Shown here piece after piece: positions 43,034 to 51,105 of a stretch of 64,000 bases of DNA. The notes beneath the pieces were generated by a model that was not told where the DNA came from, made no database searches, and saw only the letters and a program-made list of their open reading frames with translations. The position numbers were made by a program, and so were the translations under genes. The DNA lies in assembly GCF_030268885.1 (NCBI RefSeq), contig NZ_BSSA01000002.1, positions 186,001 through 250,000 on the forward strand, given 5' to 3'. How positions within the stretch are numbered: position 1 is the stretch's first letter; every line of letters starts with the position of its first letter. This DNA is from Kitasatospora phosalacinea. Its GTDB lineage: Bacteria; Actinomycetota; Actinomycetes; Streptomycetales; Streptomycetaceae.

Positions 43034-45082
43034 ATGGAAGAGCCTCGTCGCCTAGGCGGCAGGTACGAGCTCGGCGGCGTCCTCGGGCGCGGTGGCATGG
43101 CCGAGGTGTACCTCGGCCACGACACCCGGCTCGGCCGCACCGTCGCCGTGAAGACCCTCCGCACCGACATGGCCCGCGACCCGTCCTTCCAGGCCCGGTT
43201 CCGCCGCGAGGCGCAGTCCGCGGCCTCGCTGAACCACCCGGCCATCGTCGCGGTCTACGACACCGGCGAGGACTACATCGACGGGATCTCCATCCCGTAC
43301 ATCGTGATGGAGTACGTCGAGGGCTCCACCCTGCGCGAGCTGCTGCACACCGGGCGGCGGCTGCTGCCCGAGCGGGCGCTGGAGATGACCATCGGCATCC
43401 TGCAGGCGCTGGAGTACTCGCACCGGGCCGGCATCGTGCACCGCGACATCAAGCCCGCCAACGTGATGCTGACCCGGCAGGGCAACGTCAAGGTGATGGA
43501 CTTCGGCATCGCCCGCGCCATGGGCGACGCCGGCATGACGATGACCCAGACCTCCGCGGTCATCGGCACCGCCCAGTACCTCTCCCCCGAGCAGGCCAAG
43601 GGCGAGACCGTCGACGCCCGCTCCGACCTGTACTCCACCGGCTGCCTGCTGTACGAACTGCTCACCGTGCGGCCGCCGTTCGTCGGCGACTCGCCGGTCG
43701 CGGTGGCCTACCAGCACGTCCGCGAGGAGCCCGCGCCGCCGTCCTCGTACGACCCCGAGGTGCGCCCCGAGATCGACGCGATCGTGCTCAAGGCGCTCGC
43801 CAAGGAGCGGGACTACCGCTACCAGTCCGCCGACGAGATGCGCGAGGACATCGAGCGCTTCCTCGACGGCCTGCCGGTCAACGCCGCCCAGCAGGCGGCC
43901 TACGGCATGGGCGCCGCCGGGTACGGCTACGACCAGGGCGGCAACCAGTACGACCCGTACGGCCGGACCAACGTGCTGCCCCAGCAGGGCGGCGGCCCGA
44001 CCACCGTGCTGCCGCCGGTCGGCAACCAGCAGCCCGCCCCGTACGGCGGCTACCAGGACAACGGCTACGGCGGCAACGGCGGGGACGGCTACGACAACGG
44101 CTACGAGGGCCGCGGCAGCCGTCGGCGCGAGGAGCAGCCGAAGAAGAGCAACACCTCCTGGATCGTGCTCGCCGTCGCGGCGGTGCTGGTCCTGGTCGGC
44201 GCGTTCTTCGTGGTGCAGTCGATGCTGAAGAGCGGCAGCGCCACCGCCGGGAAGACCGGCGTCCCGAACCTGTCCGCGCTCTCGCTGGCCGACGCCGAGA
44301 ACGCGGCGAAGGCGCAGAGCCCCACCCTCAAGGTGGTCGCCGGGGCCCCGGCCGCCACCTGCCCCGACACCAAGGTCCAGAAGGACCAGGTCTGCACCCA
44401 GGAGCCGGCCGCCGGCGGCACGATGGCCGCGGACGGCACGATCACCGTGCACCTGGCCGCCGCCGCGGCCCAGGTCGACGTCCCGGACGTCTCCGGCCAG
44501 TCCAAGGACGCCGCGACCAAGGCGCTCAAGGACCAGGGATTCGACGTCAAGGTCACCTACGCGAACGACGACAAGGTCGACCAGGACAAGGTCGTCTCGC
44601 AGGACGTCAAGGGCAAGGCCGCCCCGGGCACCACGATCACCCTGACGGTCTCCTCCGGCCAGCAGAAGGTCCCCGTGCCGAACGTGATCGGCAAGGCCCA
44701 GGACGAGGCCACCCAGATCCTCACCACCGCGGGCTTCACCGTCACGCCGACCAACCGGACCGTCACCGACCCCACCCAGGCCGGCCAGGTCCTCGACCAG
44801 AGCCTGAAGAACACCCAGGCCAAGCAGGGCACCGCGATCACCCTCACGATCGGCCAGCTGGCCGAGAAGGTGAGCATGCCGCCGCTGCAGAACGTCAAGC
44901 TCGGCCAGGCCACCAAGCAGCTCGACGGCATGAAGATCGGCTACCAGATCTCCGGCCCGCAGGACCCGAACGCCACCGTGGTGGCCACCAGCGTCCCGGC
45001 GGGCACCCCGCTCACCCCGGGCGTCGACCGGGTCACCCTGGTCACGCAGTCCACGCCCAAGACCGAGGACCCGAAGCCGTAA
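43034..45082 (+). CDS. pknB: PASTA-domain Ser/Thr protein kinase PknB
   Basis: A 682-residue membrane kinase. The kinase domain (residues 1-270) has the P-loop GGVLGRGGMAEVYLG, invariant Lys in VAVKTL (residue 40), HRDIKPANVM, DFGIAR and the APE-like SPEQ segment. A Tyr/Gly/Asn-rich juxtamembrane region precedes one helix (about residues 374-396, SWIVLAVAAVLVLVGAFFVV). Four extracellular PASTA domains (from about 410 to the end) bind muropeptides or lipid II. Substrates include the FHA proteins and the cell division machinery. No pknA lies between pbpA and pknB, unlike in mycobacteria. ATG 43034 follows GGTCGGAGAT. Confidence 0.94.
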   Translation: MEEPRRLGGRYELGGVLGRGGMAEVYLGHDTRLGRTVAVKTLRTDMARDPSFQARFRREAQSAASLNHPAIVAVYDTGEDYIDGISIPYIVMEYVEGSTLRELLHTGRRLLPERALEMTIGILQALEYSHRAGIVHRDIKPANVMLTRQGNVKVMDFGIARAMGDAGMTMTQTSAVIGTAQYLSPEQAKGETVDARSDLYSTGCLLYELLTVRPPFVGDSPVAVAYQHVREEPAPPSSYDPEVRPEIDAIVLKALAKERDYRYQSADEMREDIERFLDGLPVNAAQQAAYGMGAAGYGYDQGGNQYDPYGRTNVLPQQGGGPTTVLPPVGNQQPAPYGGYQDNGYGGNGGDGYDNGYEGRGSRRREEQPKKSNTSWIVLAVAAVLVLVGAFFVVQSMLKSGSATAGKTGVPNLSALSLADAENAAKAQSPTLKVVAGAPAATCPDTKVQKDQVCTQEPAAGGTMAADGTITVHLAAAAAQVDVPDVSGQSKDAATKALKDQGFDVKVTYANDDKVDQDKVVSQDVKGKAAPGTTITLTVSSGQQKVPVPNVIGKAQDEATQILTTAGFTVTPTNRTVTDPTQAGQVLDQSLKNTQAKQGTAITLTIGQLAEKVSMPPLQNVKLGQATKQLDGMKIGYQISGPQDPNATVVATSVPAGTPLTPGVDRVTLVTQSTPKTEDPKP

Positions 45083-45098
45083 CCGCGGCAGCAGCGAC

Positions 45099-45143
45099 GC
45101 CGAGGGGCCGCACCGTCCACTGCGAACGGTGCGGCCCCTCGGC
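45099..45143. terminator. Bidirectional terminator between pknB and sortase gene
   Basis: A perfect 18-bp stem (45099-45116 with 45126-45143) with a 9-base loop lies between the convergent pknB and sortase genes. Confidence 0.9.
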
Positions 45144-45158
45144 CGTCCTGACGCCCGG

Positions 45159-45890
45159 TCAGCGCAGTTCGGGCGGCGGGGTGCGCTTCGCGTCCACCGG
45201 GTCGACCCGGACGAGCTGCGCCCAGACCGCCATCCGGTAGCGGGAGGTGTACACCGGCGTGCAGGTGGTCAGCGTCAGGTAGCGGCCCGGGCCGGTGAAC
45301 GGCGAGCCCTCGGGGACGGGCGCCACCACGCCCACGTCGTACTTGGAGGTCTGCGGCAGCGTCCCGGCGACCCTGTAGACGTACCAGGCGTCCTTGGTCT
45401 CCACCACCACCGGGTCGCCCACCGCCAGCTTGTCCAGGTCGTGGAACTTCGCGCCGTGCCCGTCCCGGTGCGCCGCCAGCGCGAAGTTGCCCTCCGCGTC
45501 CCAGGGCATCGCCGAGCGGTAGGGCTCCTCGTACACGCCCGCCACGCCCTCGTCGAGCACCTCCGCGGTGGTGCCCATCCGGATCAGCGTCTGGTCGTCC
45601 CGGCCGAAGGCGGGGACGTGCAGGAAGCCCACCCCGTCGCCCGCCGCGTACTGCGGCGCCGGGGCGGCGCCGGTGGTGCCCCCCGGGGGCGCCGCCGGGG
45701 CGGACCAGGTCTGCCGCAGCCGGTCCCCCGCCCGCCCGGCGGCCCGGTCGGCCACCACGTCCGTCCACCACAGCGAGTACCCGACGAACAGGGCCAGCAC
45801 CAGCCCCAGGGTGATCAGCAACTCCCCCAGCAGCCCCAGGGCCGTCCCCAGCCGTCCGCGCCGCCGCCCGCCCCGAATGGCTGTGCCCAT
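45159..45890 (-). CDS. Class E sortase
   Basis: A 243-residue membrane-anchored transpeptidase with one N-terminal helix (LLGELLITLGLVLALFVGYS). Catalytic His lies in NFALAAHRDGHG, Cys in LTLTTCTPVYTSRYR, and the Arg of the same segment completes the site. Class E sortases cut LAXTG-type sorting signals and attach the protein to peptidoglycan; in streptomycetes they anchor chaplins. It lies 18 bases downstream of a second sortase gene on the same strand. No sorting-signal substrate is next to it. Confidence 0.9.
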   Translation of the reverse strand: MGTAIRGGRRRGRLGTALGLLGELLITLGLVLALFVGYSLWWTDVVADRAAGRAGDRLRQTWSAPAAPPGGTTGAAPAPQYAAGDGVGFLHVPAFGRDDQTLIRMGTTAEVLDEGVAGVYEEPYRSAMPWDAEGNFALAAHRDGHGAKFHDLDKLAVGDPVVVETKDAWYVYRVAGTLPQTSKYDVGVVAPVPEGSPFTGPGRYLTLTTCTPVYTSRYRMAVWAQLVRVDPVDAKRTPPPELR

Positions 45891-45908
45891 GGTGCCGTGC
45901 CTCGCTGC

Positions 45909-46853
45909 TCAGTGGTGCCCGGTCAGCGCCTCCGGCTGCCCCTGGCTCCTCGGCCGTTCCTCGACCATCTTGCCAAAGACGATCAGCCTTCCCCGGGCAC
46001 TGAACTCCGGCGTGCATGTCGTCATGGTCAGGTAGCGGCCCGGCGCGGTGAACGGCGAGCCCTTCGGGACCTTCTGCAGCACCGTCACGTTGCTCGGCGG
46101 GGTCTCCGGGATGCCGCCCGCCACCTCGTACGTGTAGTAGGAGGTCGCGGTCTCCACCACGACCTTGTCGCCCGGCACCAGCTGGCCGATCTTCCGGAAC
46201 GGCTGCCCGTGCGTGGTGCGGTGCGCGGCGACCGCGAAGTTGCCGTCCGGGTCGGACGGCATCGCGGTGCCCGTGTAGTGGCCCACCAGGCCGTGGTCGA
46301 GCACCTTCTGCTTGTCGGTGCCCTCGGCGACCGGGTAGTCCAGGCCCAGCTTCGGGATGTGGATGATGGCGAAGCCCTGCCCGGGCTCGAACGTGCCCGG
46401 CGGGGCCGGGGTCGCCCCGCCGGACGGCGCGACGGGCTGCTGCGCCCACTGCTGCTCCAGCTTGTCGCTGGCGGCGCCCGCGTCCCGGTCGGCCATCACG
46501 TTGGTCCACCACAGCTGGTACGAGACGAACAGCAGCATCACCGCGCCGAGGGTGATGAACAGCTCCCCCAGCAGCCGGGCCAGCACCACCCGCTTGCGCT
46601 CCTTGGGGCGCGGCGGCCGCGGCCCGGTGCGCTTGCCGGTGGCCCGGCGGCGGCCGGTGCCCGCGCCCCGGCGGCGGTCCGCCCGGCCGCCCGCCGGGCG
46701 CGCCCCGGGCACCGACCCGGGTGCCGCTCCGGCGCCCGCGGTGTCGGACAGCCGCAGCTTCAGGGTCTGCTCGGCCGGGGCCTCGTAGACGCCCCACTCC
46801 TCCGGCTCCCCCAGCTCCTCCGGGACGCCCCCCTCCGGGCGCACGGCGGTCAC
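45909..46853 (-). CDS. Class E sortase with extended basic N-terminus
   Basis: A 314-residue sortase. A long cytosolic N-terminus rich in Pro/Gly/Arg (GRRRATGKRTGPRPPRPKER) precedes one membrane helix (LLGELFITLGAVMLLFVSYQ). Catalytic residues: His in VAAHRTTHGQPF, Cys in LTMTTCTPEFSARGR, with the Arg following. The GTG start is 3 bases from the stop codon of trpG, so all three genes (trpG, sortase, sortase) appear to form one operon. Two tandem class E sortases near pknB resemble the S. coelicolor arrangement. Confidence 0.9.
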   Translation of the reverse strand: MTAVRPEGGVPEELGEPEEWGVYEAPAEQTLKLRLSDTAGAGAAPGSVPGARPAGGRADRRRGAGTGRRRATGKRTGPRPPRPKERKRVVLARLLGELFITLGAVMLLFVSYQLWWTNVMADRDAGAASDKLEQQWAQQPVAPSGGATPAPPGTFEPGQGFAIIHIPKLGLDYPVAEGTDKQKVLDHGLVGHYTGTAMPSDPDGNFAVAAHRTTHGQPFRKIGQLVPGDKVVVETATSYYTYEVAGGIPETPPSNVTVLQKVPKGSPFTAPGRYLTMTTCTPEFSARGRLIVFGKMVEERPRSQGQPEALTGHH

Positions 46854-46856
46854 CCG

Positions 46857-47519
46857 TCAGCTCCGGCCGATGACCGGGGCGAGGCCGGCCGAGCGGCCCA
46901 CCGCCTCCGGGAAGCCGCACTCGGCGAGCCAGTTGGCCAGCATCCGGTGACCGCCCTCGGTGAGCACCGACTCCGGGTGGAACTGGACGCCCTCGATGAG
47001 GAGTTCGCGGTGCCGCAGCCCCATGATCACGCCGCTGTCGGTGCGCGAGGTCACCACCAGCTCGGCGGGCACGGTGTCCGGGTCGACCGCCAGCGAGTGG
47101 TAGCGGGTCGCGGTCAGCGGCGAGGGCAGGCCCGCGAACACGCCGCCGTCCTCGTGCAGCACCGGCGAGGTCTTGCCGTGCAGCAGCTCGGGCGCCCGCC
47201 CGACCACCGCGCCGTGCGCCACCGCGATCGACTGCAGCCCCAGGCACACCCCGAACAGCGGCAGCCCGGTCCGCGCGCAGTGGTGCACCATCTCCACGCA
47301 CACCCCCGCCTCCTCGGGCGTGCCGGGCCCGGGCGAGAGCAGCACCCCGTCGTAGCCCTCCTCGCCCGCCCGCGGCCGGGCGTCGGCCACGGTCAGCTCG
47401 TCGTTGCGGACCACCTCGCAGACCGCACCCAGCTGGTACAGGTACTGGACGATGTTGAAGACGAAGCTGTCGTAGTTGTCGACCACGAGGATCCGGGGCG
47501 CTCTGCCGACGGAGGTCAT
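46857..47519 (-). CDS. trpG: Class I glutamine amidotransferase (anthranilate/aminodeoxychorismate synthase component II)
   Basis: A 220-residue glutaminase that supplies ammonia to a partner (TrpE or PabB). Motifs: ILVVDNYDSFVFNIVQYL, LLSPGPGTPEEAG, the nucleophile Cys in LFGVCLGLQSIAVAHG, and the His/Glu in GVQFHPESVLTEGGH. No trpE or pabB is adjacent, so whether it serves tryptophan or folate synthesis (or both) is open; the same gene sits at this spot in M. tuberculosis as trpG. GGAG precedes the ATG at 47519. Confidence 0.9.
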   Translation of the reverse strand: MTSVGRAPRILVVDNYDSFVFNIVQYLYQLGAVCEVVRNDELTVADARPRAGEEGYDGVLLSPGPGTPEEAGVCVEMVHHCARTGLPLFGVCLGLQSIAVAHGAVVGRAPELLHGKTSPVLHEDGGVFAGLPSPLTATRYHSLAVDPDTVPAELVVTSRTDSGVIMGLRHRELLIEGVQFHPESVLTEGGHRMLANWLAECGFPEAVGRSAGLAPVIGRS

Positions 47520-47578
47520 CGCTACTCCTGGGGGTACGGGTGCGTCGGGGGACGGACTGGCTCGCAACGGCGCCGGGA

Positions 47579-47749
47579 TCAGCCGCCGTTGCCCTGGTCC
47601 ACCGTCACGTTCCCGAAGGGGAGCAGCGGCTCGGCCCACGGGAAGACGTACTGGAACAGGACGTAGACCACCCCGAGGACGAGCAGCAGGGCGATCAACG
47701 CGCGCACCGGCGCGGGGCCCGGGAGATGCCGCCAGATCCAGCCGTACAT
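47579..47749 (-). CDS. Small membrane protein
   Basis: A 56-residue protein with a single membrane helix (residues 16-36, RALIALLLVLGVVYVLFQYV) and a short outside tail (PLLPFGNVTVDQGNGG). GAGGAG lies 5 bases before the ATG. It is conserved in position upstream of trpG in streptomycetes as far as I can judge from context. Function unknown. Confidence 0.75.
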   Translation of the reverse strand: MYGWIWRHLPGPAPVRALIALLLVLGVVYVLFQYVFPWAEPLLPFGNVTVDQGNGG

Positions 47750-47824
47750 GGTGCTCCTCGGTGTTGCGGGTCTGCACAAGCGTAGACGCCCGACCACCCG
47801 GCCCAGGAGGGTATCCGGGCAACC

Positions 47825-47849
47825 GGGCCGCCCGCGGTGCGGGCGGCCC
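47825..47849 (-). terminator. Hairpin after the DUF881 gene
   Basis: A perfect 11-bp stem (GGGCCGCCCGC with GCGGGCGGCCC) with a 3-base loop lies about 50 bases downstream of the DUF881 stop. A short direct repeat (GGCGGCGGGCGGACC, twice) lies between the two. Confidence 0.7.
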
Positions 47850-47900
47850 GGCGGCGGGCGGACCGGCGGCGGGCGGACCGCCGACGGACGGCGGGAGGGC

Positions 47901-48671
47901 TCAGGGCGCGGAGGCGGCCCGCAGGTCGGCGGAGCCGGTGTAGCCGGGCAGGGTCAGCTCACCGCTCTCCTGGACCTTCCAGCCCAGCCCGTACGCGGCC
48001 ACGTAGCCCAGGTAGTTGCGGATCGTCGGGTCGGCGTCCACCGCGGAGCGCAGCGCCTCGGTCCGGCCGACCGCGCGGATCACGTACGGCGGCGAGTAGA
48101 CCCGGCCCTGCAGCAGCAGCGTGTTGCCGACGCAGCGCACCGCGCTGGTGGAGATCAGCCGCTGGTCCATCACCTGGATCCCCTCGGCGCCGCCCCGCCA
48201 CAGGGCGTTCACCACAGCCTGGATGTCCTGCTGGTGGATCACCAGGTCGTTGACGTCGGGCTCGGGGACGCCGGGGATCCGGGCGGTGGCGTTCGGCGGG
48301 GCGTCGTCCAGGGTCACGGTCAGCCCCGGCCCGCGCAGCGCGTCCAGCCCGGCGGCCTGCTGCAGCTCGGCCAGCTTCGCGGCGTCGTCCGGGCTCTGCC
48401 CCTGCTGCCGGGCCAGCCGGTCGGCCCGGTCCTGGTCCGCGGAGACCTGCTCGGAGAGCTGCTGGTTCTGGGTGGAGCGCTGCTGTATGACGTCGCTGAG
48501 CTTGAGCAGCGAGTTGTCGGTGCGCAGGTCGGTGCCGTGGGCGGTCTGCGCGCTGACGTAGAAGAGCAGCCCGGCGAGGGCGAAGACGGTGCAGGTCAGG
48601 GCACGTCCGACAATTCGCCCGCGACGGGGGCGCGGAGTCGGGGACGGCGAAGAAATCGTGGAATCAGGCAC
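47901..48671 (-). CDS. DUF881-family membrane protein
   Basis: A 256-residue protein with one N-terminal helix (about residues 22-42, [20 protein letters not shown]). A coiled-coil region follows (about 52-110, rich in Q, E and L), then a soluble DUF881 domain ([20 protein letters not shown], then [20 protein letters not shown]). The DUF881 gene is in the same position in M. tuberculosis (Rv0012), next to crgA. DUF881 proteins resemble divisome scaffold components. It is divergent from crgA, with a 154-base shared promoter region (48672-48825). Confidence 0.88.
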   Translation of the reverse strand: MPDSTISSPSPTPRPRRGRIVGRALTCTVFALAGLLFYVSAQTAHGTDLRTDNSLLKLSDVIQQRSTQNQQLSEQVSADQDRADRLARQQGQSPDDAAKLAELQQAAGLDALRGPGLTVTLDDAPPNATARIPGVPEPDVNDLVIHQQDIQAVVNALWRGGAEGIQVMDQRLISTSAVRCVGNTLLLQGRVYSPPYVIRAVGRTEALRSAVDADPTIRNYLGYVAAYGLGWKVQESGELTLPGYTGSADLRAASAP

Positions 48672-48825
48672 CGTACCCTTATCTCCTTACGACCCGGCGA
48701 GCCACTACGCTAACGGACGCCGGTGGCATGTGCGGACGACCAACCGTACGGACCGGCCCGCCATTTGCCGCCCGCCCACGCTGACCCACCCGCGCGGTCA
48801 CAGCGCATCGACAGGAGAACCCCTC

Positions 48826-49080
48826 GTGCCGAAGTCTCGACTCCGCAAGAAGGCCGACTACACGCCGCCCCCGAGCACCGCGACGGCCGTGAAGATCAGT
48901 TCCGGCCGGAGCTGGGTGGCACCACTGATGCTGGTGTTCTTCCTGGTCGGCCTGGTCTGGATCGTCACCTACTACGTGACCAGTGGCGACTGGCCGGTCG
49001 GCAGCTGGGGCAACTGGAACATCCTGGTCGGCTTCGGCTTCATCGCGGCGGGCTTCGGCGTCTCCACGCAGTGGAAGTGA
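48826..49080 (+). CDS. crgA: Cell division inhibitor/regulator CrgA
   Basis: An 84-residue protein with two membrane helices (about residues 28-46, [20 protein letters not shown]; and about 62-80, [20 protein letters not shown]), the WhiP/CrgA fold. It begins [16 protein letters not shown], the family hallmark. In Streptomyces, CrgA inhibits FtsZ ring formation and coordinates growth with sporulation septation; in mycobacteria it recruits PBPs. The GTG has GGAGAACCCCTC upstream. Confidence 0.94.
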   Translation: MPKSRLRKKADYTPPPSTATAVKISSGRSWVAPLMLVFFLVGLVWIVTYYVTSGDWPVGSWGNWNILVGFGFIAAGFGVSTQWK

Positions 49081-49209
49081 CACCGGCCCCGCCCGCCCGG
49101 CGGACCGGCTGACCGCAGCACCCGCGCGACACCCGCACCGCTCCGGACACCCGCTCCGGGGCGGTGCGCGGGCTGCCCGGGCGCGGGCCGTGACGGAGCG
49201 TCCGAACGT

Positions 49210-49333
49210 TTATCCACAGGGTTGTCCACACTGGGGAAAACTCCGCCCGGCCTGTGGATAACTCGCAACGCAGCAGCATAACGCGCGTAGAGCCGAGAAA
49301 TCCAATCGACGGGCGCGCCCCGGCTGTGGACAA
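49210..49333. other. Cluster of four perfect DnaA boxes between convergent crgA and rhomboid genes
   Basis: Perfect DnaA boxes: TTATCCACA at 49210-49218 (+), TTGTCCACA at 49222-49230 (+), TGTGGATAA at 49253-49261 (i.e. TTATCCACA on -) and TGTGGACAA at 49325-49333 (TTGTCCACA on -). The first and third extend into a perfect 11-bp inverted repeat (TTATCCACAGG ... CCTGTGGATAA). The gap (49081-49336) is between 3' ends, so it is not a promoter region. A DnaA-binding or titration site is the likeliest function. Confidence 0.72.
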
Positions 49334-49336
49334 ACC

Positions 49337-50284
49337 TCAGCCGGGCAGCCGCGCCGTGCCGACCAGCAGCATCAGCAGGACCACCGCCACTCCCCCGGCC
49401 ACCGCCAGCCCCTGCACCAGGTTCCGGCGCTCCCGCGGGGCGTAGAACATGCCGATGGCGACGGCCGCGCCCATCACCAGGCCGCCGACGTGCGCACGCC
49501 AGTCGATGTTGATCGTGTTGGATCCGGCCGGACCGTTCCCGTGCAACGCGAAGCTCAGCACCAGGTTGACCACCAGCAGCGCGATCACCGGCTGCATCGG
49601 CGTCCTGGTCGCCTTGAACAGCACCGCGGTGGCGCCCAGCAGGCCGAAGATCGCACCGGAGGCGCCGACCGTGAACATCTCCCCGCCGACCAGCAGGTAG
49701 GCGAACGCGTTGCCCGCCAGCCCGGACAGCAGGTAGAGGGCCAGGAACCGGAGGCGGCCGAGCACCCGTTCCAACTGCGGTCCGAGCACCCAGAGCGAGA
49801 ACATGTTCGTCGCGATGTGCAGCAGCCCGGCGTGCACGAACATCGCGGTGACCAGCCGGTACCACTCCGTCGGCCCCTGGGCCACGCCACCCCGCCCCGG
49901 CAGGTTCGGCGCCGACGCCCAGCTGACCATCCCCAGCCGAAGCTGCCACTCAGGTGCCAGGTACTGGGTGAGCAGGAACACCGCCAGGTTGATCCCGATC
50001 AGCACCTTGGTGACCAGCGCCCCGTCGCCGAGCGCCAGCAGCGCCCCGGCCGAGGTCCTGGGCCGCTGCCGGGCCCGCTCCTCGCGGGCGGCGGTGCCGT
50101 GCACGCAGTCCGGGCACTGGAAGCCCACGGCGGCGGGCACCATGCACTCCGGGCAGACCGGGCGCCCGCACCTGGTGCAGCCCACCCCGGTCTCCCGCTC
50201 GGGGTGGCGGTAGCAGCCGGGCAGCCCGCTCCCCGCGCCCCGTCCGTCCGCCGGCGTCGGCCGCCCGGGCTCCTCCGGATGCAT
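49337..50284 (-). CDS. Rhomboid intramembrane serine protease with zinc-ribbon N-terminus
   Basis: A 315-residue membrane protease. The N-terminal soluble part has a B-box/zinc-ribbon with several Cys/His (CYRHPERETGVGCTRCGRPV, then CPECMVPAAVGFQCPDC). Six membrane helices follow, with catalytic serine in TVGASGAIFGLLGA and catalytic histidine in WRAHVGGLVMGAA. Rhomboids cut membrane segments of client proteins. It keeps the position of M. tuberculosis Rv0110-type and streptomycete rhomboids next to crgA and ppiA. It is convergent with crgA. Confidence 0.92.
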   Translation of the reverse strand: MHPEEPGRPTPADGRGAGSGLPGCYRHPERETGVGCTRCGRPVCPECMVPAAVGFQCPDCVHGTAAREERARQRPRTSAGALLALGDGALVTKVLIGINLAVFLLTQYLAPEWQLRLGMVSWASAPNLPGRGGVAQGPTEWYRLVTAMFVHAGLLHIATNMFSLWVLGPQLERVLGRLRFLALYLLSGLAGNAFAYLLVGGEMFTVGASGAIFGLLGATAVLFKATRTPMQPVIALLVVNLVLSFALHGNGPAGSNTINIDWRAHVGGLVMGAAVAIGMFYAPRERRNLVQGLAVAGGVAVVLLMLLVGTARLPG

Positions 50285-50407
50285 CGCCGCTGTTCCTCCC
50301 TCAACGAAGACGGTCCCGGCGCCGCCACCGCCGAGAACGGGGCACCGCCGGGACCGCCCAGGCTACTGCGCGCCGCCCGCGCGGGGCGGCCGGGCGCGAC
50401 GTCCGCG

Positions 50408-50935
50408 TCAGCCGCGCGAGATGACGACCTGCTGGATCACCACGTCCTGGACCGGGCGGTCGTACGGCTTGGTGGTGGGGGTGGTGGCGATCGCGTCCAC
50501 GACCTTCTGGCTGTCCGCGTCCACGACCTCGCCGAAGATGGTGTGCTTGCGGGTCAGCCAGGTGGTCGGGGCGACCGTGATGAAGAACTGCGAACCGTTG
50601 GTGCCCGGGCCCGCGTTGGCCATCGCCAGCAGGTACGGCTTGGTGAAGGCGAGGTCCGGGTGGAACTCGTCGGCGAACTTGTAGCCCGGGCCGCCGGTGC
50701 CGTTGCCCAGCGGGTCGCCGCCCTGGATCATGAAGCCCTCGATGACCCGGTGGAAGACCGTGCCGTCGTACAGCGGCTTGGCGGCCAGCTCGCCGGTCTC
50801 CGGGTTCTTCCACTCGCGGGTGCCCTCGGCCAGCTCGACGAAGTTGGCCACGGTCTTCGGAGCGTGGTTCGGGAAGAGCCGGACCACGATGTCACCGTGG
50901 TTGGTCTTCAGGGTGGCGGTGAGTTCCTCGGCCAC
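50408..50935 (-). CDS. ppiA: Cyclophilin-type peptidyl-prolyl cis-trans isomerase
   Basis: A 175-residue cytosolic cyclophilin that speeds proline isomerisation. Characteristic runs are FHRVIEGFMIQGGDPLGNGT (active-site Arg and Phe) and GTNGSQFFITVAPTTWLTRKH (Gln, Phe). The GTG start at 50935 is preferred because GAGGAAGG lies 8 bases upstream; the first frame-open ATG at 50962 would add MEDFEEGAV. It keeps the ppiA position seen in M. tuberculosis (Rv0009). Confidence 0.93.
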   Translation of the reverse strand: MAEELTATLKTNHGDIVVRLFPNHAPKTVANFVELAEGTREWKNPETGELAAKPLYDGTVFHRVIEGFMIQGGDPLGNGTGGPGYKFADEFHPDLAFTKPYLLAMANAGPGTNGSQFFITVAPTTWLTRKHTIFGEVVDADSQKVVDAIATTPTTKPYDRPVQDVVIQQVVISRG

Positions 50936-51105
50936 GACAGCACCTTCCTCAAAATCTTCCATACGACTATCCGAGGAATCATCCCACGCGGCTCGCGGAC
51001 GGCTCAGCCGAAGGTGCCCGGCGGCCGGACGGGATGCATGATCTCCTATCAGGTGGAAAGGTGCAGACCGGACAACGCCGGACACCCGCCGAGAAGGAGA
51101 AGCCC

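Noticed and set aside
49210..49333. The DnaA-box cluster as the replication origin itself
   Set aside because: Only four boxes, and no dnaA or dnaN beside it; streptomycete oriC has about twenty boxes between those genes, which should lie beyond the right edge.
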